Made by a program: the position numbers and the translations under genes
Notes under the pieces: generated by a model
What the model saw: the letters and a program-made list of their open reading frames with translations, nothing else
Database searches by the model: none
What the model was told of the DNA's origin: nothing
Origin: QYOJ01 sp043810345
GTDB lineage: Bacteria; Bacteroidota; Bacteroidia; Bacteroidales; FEN-979
Assembly (NCBI GenBank): GCA_043810345.1
Contig: JBDROF010000018.1
Span: forward strand, 118,937-182,936
Direction of reading: 5' to 3'
Length of the DNA: 64,000 bases
Shown here: positions 41,806-49,927 of the stretch, piece by piece
How positions within the stretch are numbered: the stretch's first letter is position 1
Layout of the letters: every line of letters starts with the position of its first letter

Positions 41806-44800
41806 ATGGCTGCTTTCTTCATCCACATTTACCGTTTTTTTCGGAAATACCGCTGGGCGTTCTGGATCTTCATGGCCGTTACAGCCGGTTTTATCATCCT
41901 CTTTGCCTCCCAGGTGAAACTAGAGGAGGATATCTCCAGGATCACCTCAAAAGATGACACTCTCCATCAGGACGAGTATGTGATCCGGAATTTTAAGTTT
42001 GCTGAAAAGCTGATTGTCCATATCCGTCAGACCGACAGTCTTGACACCCCCTGCCCCGATACGCTGATTGCACTTGCTAAACTGCTTTACGACAGCCTGA
42101 TGACCCAACTTGACTCCTCTTATATTCAATCGGCGTTCCTGAAAACAGAAGATAGCCTGTTACCATTGGTGTTGAGCCTCATCGACAATCATCTTCCCCT
42201 CTTCCTGGATGAGGATGACTATCTGAGTCTGGACAGCCTTGGTAAGAAGACGGGACTGGAATCCATCGTCAGGAAGAATTACAAGATCCTGGTCTCTCCA
42301 GCCAGCATCATGATGAAACGGAGACTGGTAGAGGATCCTCTGGGACTCTCCAACATTGCTCTGAGAAAACTACAGAGTCTCCAGGTAGACGATCATTATA
42401 GGCTACGGGATGGTTATATTTTTTCTCAGGACGGCAGGCACCTTCTGTTCTTCATCACTCCGACTAATCCACCAAGTGAAACCAGTAAAAACGCAAAACT
42501 GATCCGGACACTGGATCAATTGGTCGGTCAGCTGACTGCCATTCCTGAACTATCAGAGACAGCCACAGCTCCCCTGGTCGAGATCGATTATTTCGGATCT
42601 GTGGCCGTGGCCGTTAGCAATGCAAACCAGTTGAAACGAGACATCATCCTAAGCCTTTTTCTGGCGCTGATCCTTATCCTGTTGCTGATCGGATGGTATT
42701 TCCGCAATGCAGCTATTCCTTTGCTCGGGTTCCTCCCGGCCTTTTTCGGAGGAGGACTTGCGCTTAGCGTACTTTATCTTGTTAAAGGAAATGTTTCAGC
42801 CATCGCCCTGGGGATTGGATCAGTGATCCTGGGTCTGATCATTGACTATGCACTATACATGATCAACCACTATCGAAAGAAACAAAACGTCGAAGCAGTG
42901 ATCAGGGATATGGCCCAGACCATTTTTGTCTGTAGCCTCACATCTATTGGCGCTTTCCTCTGTCTGGTCTTTCTGAATTCGGCCGTATTGCATGATTTGG
43001 GTTGGTTTGCCGCCATCAGCGTGTTCGGCGCTGCTCTCTTTGCCCTTATCATCCTTCCCCAGTTTCTTGGGAGCTACCTGCTGCCAAAAGAACGAGGCAG
43101 GCATAAAGAAAATCTCATCGACCGGATTGGATCTATCCAGTTTGGAAAACAGGGATGGCTGATTGTAGGATTGGCTGTTCTTGGGATTATGAGTCTCTTT
43201 TTTCTTAAAAAGGTGGTCTTCGAAACCGATATGAACAGCCTGAACTTCATGTCAGACAAGCTTGGTAAAGCAGAGGCAGCGCTTGACAAGCTTTCTTCAT
43301 CTTCAGTTAAAAATGTATATATCGTATCGACTGGCAAGACCCTCGACCAGGCGTTGCAATCAAACGAACTGGCTATCAGCAATCTAGAGGATCTTGAAGC
43401 CCGGAATCAGATCCAGGGATGGTCGGGGATCAGCACATTCCTTCTCTCTGATTCAATCCAGAAAGAACGCCTTTCAATGTGGCAAAGCTTCTGGACAGAC
43501 AAGCGGAAAGAGGAGTTGATTGTCAGGATTCGTCGGGCAGGACAGCAGTCAGGATTTGCACCAGGTGCATTTGACGGACTGGAACGGATGCTGGCCAGGT
43601 CATTTACCGGACTAACACCTCAGGAGAGCGCCCGGATGAAGGAATCCCTCTTTGGAGAGTGGATCAGCGAGAGACCTGACCTGACCATGGTAACTGCTGT
43701 TGCGAGGGTGACAGAAGACGAAAAACCTCTTGTGTATGAATCTTTTAAGAACGACCCACGGTTTGTATTGTTCGATCGCCAGAACCTCACCAGCCGGTTT
43801 GTGGAGAATGTAAGGGTCGATTTCAACAGGCTGGTCACTCTTTCGATGATCTTTGTTTCCGGATTGCTTCTTCTCTCTTTCGGCCGGATCGAACTGGGCT
43901 TTACCACTGCCCTGCCAATGTTTTTTGCCTGGCTGCTGACGCTGGGCTTTATGGGTCTCTTTGGGATCAGGTTCAACATCTTCAACATCATCATCTCCTC
44001 CTTTGTATTCGGGCTGGGAGTTGACTACAGCATTCTGATGATGCGTGGCTTGTTGAGTGAATACAAAACCGGTGTCCGCGTCATGCAAACGTACCAGGTC
44101 TCCATTTTTCTCTCCTCCGCGACAACAATTATCGGAGTGGCAGCCCTGTTTGCCGCACGCCATCCTGCCCTCCACTCCATTGCCCTGATCTCCATCATAG
44201 GTGTTATTTCAGTGGTACTTGTCTCCTATGCCTATCAATCGATGCTCGCCAACTGGTTCCTGCTGAAACCGAAGCAGAAAAAGAGCTTCCCGGTAACCCT
44301 GTTTATCTCATGGTTCTCGGTAATTATTGCCTGGATCCCCATTTCCACCATCGCTTTGATCCTAGTGATCTATGGTGTGTTCGTAAGCCCGGTGCTCCCT
44401 ATCTCCAGGAGGAGAAAAGAGGATATTTTTCATAAGATCTTTTGCCGGTTGAGCAGGATCTACATTGCAATGAACTTCCCAAACAATCACCGGGTTGAGA
44501 ATCCGGGTGGAGAGAACTTTGGCAAACCGGCCATCATCATCAGCAACCACCAGTCGTTGATAGAAACTCCTGCATTGCTGCGCCTGAATCCAAACATCCT
44601 GATCATTACCAACGATTGGGTTTACCGACATTGGGTATTCGGTCCGGTAGCGCGGTTAGCCGGCTTCCCATCCATGTCAGGCGGAGTCGATAATTCCCTG
44701 GATATCATCAAACAAAGAATGGATGCAGGGTACTCCATCCTGATCTTCCCAGAAGGAACCAGGTCGAGAGATGGCCGTATTCTGCGATTCCACCGCGGAG

Positions 44801-45714
44801 CATTCTACATTGCTGAAAAGCTGCGAGTTGACATCCTCCCCATCCTGATCTTCGGGAGTGGAGATTTCCTCCCGAAAGGACATTTCTGGGGAAAGCCGAG
44901 CCGGCTGTTCATGAAGATCCTTCCCCGGATCACTCCGGAAAACAGTCAATTTGGTACTACCTATTCCGAGCGATCCCGCTTTTTACGCAGGTATTACAGG
45001 GAGCAGTATCAACACTTCCGTGAGCAACACGGAACACCCGCCTATTACCATCTCCCGGTACTTATGAACTACCTCTTCAAAGGACCTGTACTGGAATGGT
45101 ATATTAGGATCAAGATGAAGCTGGAGCGGGATTTCCTGTCGTATCATGAGTTGCTCCCGAAGAGGGGGAATATTCTCGATCTGGGATGTGGGTATGGATA
45201 TATCACCTATATGCTGATGTTAACCGGTGAAAGCCGGATGCTCACAGGCGTGGATTATGACGAAGAGAAGATCGTCGCAGCCAATAACGGGTATTTGAAG
45301 AACCATCGAATCACATTTTTCCACGCGGATGTTACGGCATATCCTATCACTCCGCATAATGGCATCTTGCTCGGGGATGTGCTCCATTACCTCTCCCCGG
45401 AGAAGCAGGAAAAACTCCTGAAATCCTGCATGGAAAAACTGCAACCCGAAGGGGTATTATTAATCCGTGAAGGGATCAAAGAGCTGTCGGACCGGCACAA
45501 AAGAACACGCCTCTCCGAGTTCTTATCCACACAGATCCTGAACTTTAACCGGACCCAGGATGCCAGAAAAAAGCTCTGGTTTGTTACAGCCGATCAGGTA
45601 AGGAAGATGGCTGAATCGCAGGGATTAACCTTCGAGGTAGTGGATCAGGGGAAGCAGAGCTCCAACGTGTTTTTGATTATACGTAAGGAATTAAGAATGA
45701 GGAATAAGCAATGA
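41806..45714 (+). CDS. Trifunctional RND/MMPL exporter - acyltransferase - methyltransferase fusion
   Basis: The protein has 1302 residues. Residues about 1-830 form an MMPL/RND exporter with two repeats (GLIIDYALYMINHYRK and GLGVDYSILMMRGL are the paired TM4-type motifs). Residues about 895-1070 form a PlsC-like acyltransferase with SNHQSLIET (His915) and FPEGTRS (about 981). The canonical HX4D reads HX4E here (HQSLIE). Residues about 1105-1300 are a class I methyltransferase with ILDLGCGYGYIT. Such trifunctional proteins are known from Bacteroidota pigment clusters. Export, acylation and methylation of the same lipid are a natural reading. Confidence 0.9.
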   Translation: MAAFFIHIYRFFRKYRWAFWIFMAVTAGFIILFASQVKLEEDISRITSKDDTLHQDEYVIRNFKFAEKLIVHIRQTDSLDTPCPDTLIALAKLLYDSLMTQLDSSYIQSAFLKTEDSLLPLVLSLIDNHLPLFLDEDDYLSLDSLGKKTGLESIVRKNYKILVSPASIMMKRRLVEDPLGLSNIALRKLQSLQVDDHYRLRDGYIFSQDGRHLLFFITPTNPPSETSKNAKLIRTLDQLVGQLTAIPELSETATAPLVEIDYFGSVAVAVSNANQLKRDIILSLFLALILILLLIGWYFRNAAIPLLGFLPAFFGGGLALSVLYLVKGNVSAIALGIGSVILGLIIDYALYMINHYRKKQNVEAVIRDMAQTIFVCSLTSIGAFLCLVFLNSAVLHDLGWFAAISVFGAALFALIILPQFLGSYLLPKERGRHKENLIDRIGSIQFGKQGWLIVGLAVLGIMSLFFLKKVVFETDMNSLNFMSDKLGKAEAALDKLSSSSVKNVYIVSTGKTLDQALQSNELAISNLEDLEARNQIQGWSGISTFLLSDSIQKERLSMWQSFWTDKRKEELIVRIRRAGQQSGFAPGAFDGLERMLARSFTGLTPQESARMKESLFGEWISERPDLTMVTAVARVTEDEKPLVYESFKNDPRFVLFDRQNLTSRFVENVRVDFNRLVTLSMIFVSGLLLLSFGRIELGFTTALPMFFAWLLTLGFMGLFGIRFNIFNIIISSFVFGLGVDYSILMMRGLLSEYKTGVRVMQTYQVSIFLSSATTIIGVAALFAARHPALHSIALISIIGVISVVLVSYAYQSMLANWFLLKPKQKKSFPVTLFISWFSVIIAWIPISTIALILVIYGVFVSPVLPISRRRKEDIFHKIFCRLSRIYIAMNFPNNHRVENPGGENFGKPAIIISNHQSLIETPALLRLNPNILIITNDWVYRHWVFGPVARLAGFPSMSGGVDNSLDIIKQRMDAGYSILIFPEGTRSRDGRILRFHRGAFYIAEKLRVDILPILIFGSGDFLPKGHFWGKPSRLFMKILPRITPENSQFGTTYSERSRFLRRYYREQYQHFREQHGTPAYYHLPVLMNYLFKGPVLEWYIRIKMKLERDFLSYHELLPKRGNILDLGCGYGYITYMLMLTGESRMLTGVDYDEEKIVAANNGYLKNHRITFFHADVTAYPITPHNGILLGDVLHYLSPEKQEKLLKSCMEKLQPEGVLLIREGIKELSDRHKRTRLSEFLSTQILNFNRTQDARKKLWFVTADQVRKMAESQGLTFEVVDQGKQSSNVFLIIRKELRMRNKQ

Positions 45715-45757
45715 GGAATGAAGGACCCTTCTTTACCACTGTACCATGGTACAATGG
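45715..45757. repeat. Intergenic words and a 14-bp perfect palindrome
   Basis: The convergent gap contains GAATGAGGAATAAGCAATGA-type words, which begin inside the end of the upstream gene, and the palindrome TGTACCATGGTACA at 45740-45753. No T-run follows, so a terminator role is unsupported. Confidence 0.6.
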
Positions 45758-46432
45758 CTATTCCGGATGTTTGAGGTTCTCAAACTTCCACTCAACCAGT
45801 TGTTTAAACCGGCATGCCACATGGGATGTGACCCGGTTGTGAACGAACTCCCAGAGTTTGTTTAAAGGTTTTAACCTGGACCAGAACTGTTTGCCATAAA
45901 AGTTAAAACTGACCAGGAAAAAGAGTTGCGACATCTCCTTCTCTCCACGTTCCGGAATGGATGAACGCACGTAGATCGAGAAGATGCCGATCGGATATCC
46001 ACCACTGCATTGATACAAAAAGTAACGGGCATTATCGGTATCGTTAGCGGCCGGGATCCGATGGATGCGGATGGCTTTCATTACGAACAGTTTGGCGAAA
46101 CGGCCCAGCAGGGTAATCACGATATTCTCGATCTTTCCATCCTGAAGATTGACCCGGGCAATGTGGTTCGGCCAGCAGATCGAGTCTCCATTCCATTTCA
46201 TGAGTTCATGAAACAGATAACTGACGGGAGCCTCTACGCCGATACGGTGGATATTCATCAGGTTGTACTGATGGACATCAATACCGATCCGCTGCAGGAT
46301 ACTGCTGCAATAGACCTCCCGCTCCTCTTCCGACTGGAACGTGATGATGGTATGGTATTCCGGCTTCCGGAGAAAGTACCTGGTAATGTCGGAGAGTACT
46401 CCTGTTGTCCGGGTTATTGGAAGCGGGATCAT
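45758..46432 (-). CDS. Uncharacterised cytosolic protein of the cluster
   Basis: The protein has 224 residues with no signal or membrane span. The C-terminal half (SQLFFLVSFNFYGKQFW, RVTSHVACRFKQLVEWKFENL) is basic and rich in aromatics. I do not recognise the family. ATG 46432 is chosen because a good -7 element (TATCTTTG on the minus strand, 46457-46464) lies 25 bp upstream. The longer frame would extend across that promoter. It is divergent from the CrtI-like gene. Confidence 0.6.
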   Translation of the reverse strand: MIPLPITRTTGVLSDITRYFLRKPEYHTIITFQSEEEREVYCSSILQRIGIDVHQYNLMNIHRIGVEAPVSYLFHELMKWNGDSICWPNHIARVNLQDGKIENIVITLLGRFAKLFVMKAIRIHRIPAANDTDNARYFLYQCSGGYPIGIFSIYVRSSIPERGEKEMSQLFFLVSFNFYGKQFWSRLKPLNKLWEFVHNRVTSHVACRFKQLVEWKFENLKHPE

Positions 46433-46456
46433 GCAGTGAAGGAAATGGTCGCAATG

Positions 46457-46464
46457 CAAAGATA
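46457..46464 (-). promoter_or_regulatory. -7 element of the divergent minus-strand gene
   Basis: Reads TATCTTTG on the minus strand, matching TAnnTTTG, 25 bp before ATG 46432. Confidence 0.55.
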
Positions 46465-46486
46465 TTCTTTTAAGGTCCGGTTTTGC

Positions 46487-46494
46487 TAAATTTG
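46487..46494 (+). promoter_or_regulatory. -7 element of the plus-strand CrtI-like gene
   Basis: TAAATTTG matches TAnnTTTG, 77 bp before ATG 46572. The intervening leader holds GACGTGAGACGTGAAACGTG words (46508-46530) and ATGCAATAATGCGCAATACA words. Confidence 0.5.
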
Positions 46495-46571
46495 CGAAAT
46501 CCTTTGGACGTGAGACGTGAAACGTGAATCGGAAAAAAATAGGGCAATTAATATGCAATAATGCGCAATAC

Positions 46572-48122
46572 ATGAGCAATAGCGTCCTCATCATCGGCTC
46601 CGGTCTCGGAGGCCTTCTCACCGGTTATCTTCTCAGCAAAGAGGGGCTGCAGGTGACTATTCTGGAGAAACATCGGAAATTTGGTGGATGCCTTCAGACA
46701 TTTACACGTGACAGGTACACCTTCGATACCGGCATGCACTATATTGGCAGCATGGCACCCGGGCAAACCCTTTACAATTACTGGAAATACTTCGGATTGA
46801 GTGATAACCTTGACCTGCTACCAATGGACCCAGATGGCTTTGACGTCATCTCTTTTCCTGAATCTGAATTTCCTCTGGCCCAGGGCTTTGACAACTTCCG
46901 GAAGCGACTTCTCCCCTATTTCCCTGGAGCAGAATCAGTTTTAGAGGCCTATGTTTCAAAGCTGGACGAGATTGCCCGGTCCCACCCGCTTTATAATCTG
47001 GAAATCCCATCCAAAAGGGACCAGAAACTTTTCTTCTCAATCAAGGCATACGATTTCCTGGATAATTTATTTTCCGGCATCGGGTTAGCCGAGATTCTCG
47101 CCGGCAATAACTTCCTTTACGCCGGCAACCCGTCCACCACACCCCTCTCGCAGTTTGGCTTGATCAACCACTCCTTCATCTCCTCAGCCTGGCGGTTAGC
47201 TGGTGGAAGCCAGCAAATTGCTGACATCTTGGTGGAAGGGATCCGGGCGCATGGCGGACAAGTACTGGCGAAAAAGAGGGTGATATCGATTGGCCGAACA
47301 GGGGAACGATTCAGCATTGTGACAGCTGATGGCGACCGGTTTGAAGCCGGACAGGTTGTTTCGGATATCCATCCTGCTGCAACGCTGCAATTTCTGATCG
47401 GCATACCAATTCAAAAAGCATTCCGCGAGCGAATAACCCATCTCGAAAATACAGTCTCCGTATTTTCAGTCTACCTGGGATTGAAACCTGATACGGTCCA
47501 GTTTCTCAATCACAACGTCTATCACCATGCTTCGTCCAATGTCTGGACAGATTATGGATCCGCGATCCGGGATCCGCGATCCCAACTCCCCTCCTTTCTT
47601 GGGGAGGGGCCGGGGGAGGGGTATATCCCGGATTCGGGATGGCCAAGGGAGTTTCTCTTCATGACCCCTCCGGAAAAGGATCAGGGAGCCTACGCCCGGA
47701 CTGCATTGATCATGACCCCGATGCGGTTTCAGGAAGTTTCTGCCTGGGAGAAGAGTGATTCCGGCGCACGTGAAAAATCCTACTTTGTCTTCAAAGCAAA
47801 AAAAGCAAAACGACTGCTTGATGCCGTTTACGAAAAATTTCCAAATCTGAAGGAGGCAGTCGCTACCATCGACATCTCCACCCCGCTTACTTGGCGGGAT
47901 TACACAGGAACCCCACAGGGCTCGATGTACGGAGTGGTAAAAGATGCATCCAATCCGAAAAAGACCACCATCCTTCCTAAGACCAGAATTCCCGGACTCT
48001 TTTTTACCGGACAGAGCGTGAATATACATGGCGCGCTAGGTGTGACCATCGGGGCGGTGATATCGTGCGGGGAGATACTTGGATTGGATAATGTGCTGAA
48101 AACCATTAAACGGAAAGCGTAA
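46572..48122 (+). CDS. CrtI/phytoene-desaturase-like FAD oxidoreductase
   Basis: The protein has 516 residues. The FAD-binding motif IIGSGLGGLLTGYLL is at 7-21, followed by GGCLQTF. The C-terminal FAD loop LFFTGQSVNIHGALGVTIGA is intact. Family members desaturate, saturate or isomerise polyene chains. Residues about 328-360 (GSAIRDPRSQLPSFLGEGPGEG) are built from two repeat elements (47556-47622) inserted in frame. ATG 46572 starts directly before the FAD motif. It is likely to act on the chain made by the KS/DH set. Confidence 0.88.
   Translation: MSNSVLIIGSGLGGLLTGYLLSKEGLQVTILEKHRKFGGCLQTFTRDRYTFDTGMHYIGSMAPGQTLYNYWKYFGLSDNLDLLPMDPDGFDVISFPESEFPLAQGFDNFRKRLLPYFPGAESVLEAYVSKLDEIARSHPLYNLEIPSKRDQKLFFSIKAYDFLDNLFSGIGLAEILAGNNFLYAGNPSTTPLSQFGLINHSFISSAWRLAGGSQQIADILVEGIRAHGGQVLAKKRVISIGRTGERFSIVTADGDRFEAGQVVSDIHPAATLQFLIGIPIQKAFRERITHLENTVSVFSVYLGLKPDTVQFLNHNVYHHASSNVWTDYGSAIRDPRSQLPSFLGEGPGEGYIPDSGWPREFLFMTPPEKDQGAYARTALIMTPMRFQEVSAWEKSDSGAREKSYFVFKAKKAKRLLDAVYEKFPNLKEAVATIDISTPLTWRDYTGTPQGSMYGVVKDASNPKKTTILPKTRIPGLFFTGQSVNIHGALGVTIGAVISCGEILGLDNVLKTIKRKA
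47556..47643. repeat. GGATCC array plus GC-rich palindromic element inside the oxidoreductase gene
   Basis: GGATCCGCGATCCGGGATCC then GCGATCC (47556-47583) is joined to CTCCCCTCCTTTCTTGGGGA then GGGGCCGGGGGAGGGGT (to 47622), and another ATCCCGGATTCGGGAT follows. The whole stretch is translated. Confidence 0.85.
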
Positions 48123-48124
48123 AA

Positions 48125-48178
48125 GGATTTACGATTGCGGATTTTAGATTTACGATCGTACTTCGTAAATCAAAACCC
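48125..48178. repeat. TTTACGAT-type degenerate words between the CrtI-like and C45 genes
   Basis: GGATTTACGATTGCGGATTT and AGATTTACGATCGTACTTCG form another degenerate array, ending at the -7 element of the next gene. Confidence 0.65.
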
Positions 48179-48179
48179 G

Positions 48180-48187
48180 TACTTTTG
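48180..48187 (+). promoter_or_regulatory. -7 element upstream of the C45-type gene
   Basis: TACTTTTG matches TAnnTTTG, 24 bp before ATG 48212. Confidence 0.55.
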
Positions 48188-48211
48188 TTCAGTTCAAGGA
48201 GTGGATTCTTC

Positions 48212-49927
48212 ATGCATAAAAATCGCCGTTTCTACCGAAAAAAGCGTTTCCTCCTCCCGATTCTTCTGATCACCGTCATCGGGATCCTGATCCTCTGGTA
48301 TACGGTTGTTACCTCTGTATCCCCTCCGGAGATAGCGAATCGACAGTCCCTTGACTGGATGGTTACTCAGCCCGATTCCGGACTCTATCGTATTGAAGAT
48401 AACTGGCTGAAAAAGAGTAATTCAGGGCTCTGGGAACTCTATCTGCAAGGGACTCCTTTCGAACGGGGAGTGGCCAATGGCAAACTGACCCGGCAATTGA
48501 TCTTTCAGCAGGAGGATGCTTTTCTGAAGCAGATCCGCCGGTTGGTACCATCCACTTTCTATCAGAAGTTCCTGAAATATTTCATCTATTGGTTTAACCG
48601 GGATCTGGACGAATACCTTGCCCCTGAATACAAACGGGAAATCTATGGCATTTCCTTATCCGCCAGCGATTCATTCAATTTCATCGGCGCTCCCTACCAG
48701 CGGATGCTCAACTACCACTCGGCCCACGACATCGGCCATGCCCTGCAGGAGCTGATGCTGGTGGGCTGTACCTCCTTTGGGGTATGGGATGAGTACAGCA
48801 GTGATTCATCACTGCTCATCGGAAGAAATTTTGATTTTTATATGGGAGATGATTTTGCTAAAAACAAGATCGTCTGCTTTGAGAAACCCGATCAGGGTTA
48901 TGGCTTCATGATGATCACCTGGGGCGGAATGATCGGTACGGTGTCGGGTATGAATGAACGAGGCATCACCGTGACCATCAATGCAGCCAAATCAAAGATC
49001 CCCATGTCGGCCCGAACACCGATCTCTATCCTGGCCCGGGAGATCCTCCAATATGCTGCCTCCATTGACGATGCTTTCCAGATCGCAAAAGACCGGAAGA
49101 CATTTGTTTCGGAGTCGATCCTTGTCGGTTCAGGCGATGAGAACCGGGCTGCTGTCATTGAAAAAGCCCCGTTCGGTCTCGCCCTGGTTGAACCATCGAA
49201 AAGCTATATCATTTGTGCTAACCACTTCCAATCCAGGGAGTTTCTTAAGGATCCACTCAACCGAAAGAATATCCGGGACAATGCTTCTCTCTATCGCTTC
49301 AAACGTGTGACACAAAAAATTACAGAACTAATGCCTGTGGATGTGCAGGAAGCGGCAACAATCCTCCGGGATCAACAGGGAATCAACGGTGCCGACATCG
49401 GAATGGGAAACGAAAAGGCTATCAATCAGCTGATTGCTCATCATTCAGTCATTTTTAAGCCAGTCGAACGACTCGTCTGGGTATCCACCTCTCCCTGGCA
49501 ATCAGGGCCGTATGTCTGTTACGACCTGGCTGAAATTTTTCATACATTTGCAACGCTGCAACAGCGGGTTGAGATCACGGAAACGGACCGGACTATTCCA
49601 CCCGATCCGTTCCTCTGTTCTGAAGGTTATCAGCAATTTCTTCGTTTTCGCGAGATGCGGGCGAACCTGATCACAAACCTGCAGAAGAAAGGAGATTCAA
49701 CACCGCTGGATTCATCGTTCATTGACGAGTTTCACTCCACCAATCCCGATTTTTACGAGGTCTATTCGCTTACCGGCGATTACCTGAGTAACACCGGGAA
49801 ACCGGACATGGCCATTCCCTGGTACAAAAAAGCCCTGTCACTGGAGATCCCGCGCTGGGAAGAAAAAGAACGGATCATACGCAGCATGATACAATGCAAC
49901 CATCAAACAATGCAACCAACTGAATGA
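48212..49927 (+). CDS. C45-family N-terminal-nucleophile acyltransferase/hydrolase
   Basis: The protein has 571 residues. An N-terminal span (about 12-33) is followed by the Ntn-hydrolase domain. MLVGCTSFGVWD puts the presumed nucleophile and auto-cleavage Cys at residue 186, and GRNFDFYMGDDF, GMNERGITVTINA and ANHFQS match the acyl-CoA:6-aminopenicillanate acyltransferase/choloylglycine hydrolase fold. A TPR-like C-terminus (GDYLSNTGKPDMAIPWYKKAL) is present. It may form or cleave an amide on the product. Start ATG 48212 lies just after a -7 element. It overlaps the next gene by 4 bp. Confidence 0.85.
   Translation: MHKNRRFYRKKRFLLPILLITVIGILILWYTVVTSVSPPEIANRQSLDWMVTQPDSGLYRIEDNWLKKSNSGLWELYLQGTPFERGVANGKLTRQLIFQQEDAFLKQIRRLVPSTFYQKFLKYFIYWFNRDLDEYLAPEYKREIYGISLSASDSFNFIGAPYQRMLNYHSAHDIGHALQELMLVGCTSFGVWDEYSSDSSLLIGRNFDFYMGDDFAKNKIVCFEKPDQGYGFMMITWGGMIGTVSGMNERGITVTINAAKSKIPMSARTPISILAREILQYAASIDDAFQIAKDRKTFVSESILVGSGDENRAAVIEKAPFGLALVEPSKSYIICANHFQSREFLKDPLNRKNIRDNASLYRFKRVTQKITELMPVDVQEAATILRDQQGINGADIGMGNEKAINQLIAHHSVIFKPVERLVWVSTSPWQSGPYVCYDLAEIFHTFATLQQRVEITETDRTIPPDPFLCSEGYQQFLRFREMRANLITNLQKKGDSTPLDSSFIDEFHSTNPDFYEVYSLTGDYLSNTGKPDMAIPWYKKALSLEIPRWEEKERIIRSMIQCNHQTMQPTE

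Noticed and set aside
45740..45753. Perfect palindrome as a terminator or operator
   Set aside because: No T-run follows and the surrounding sequence is repeat-like; there is no support for a regulatory role.
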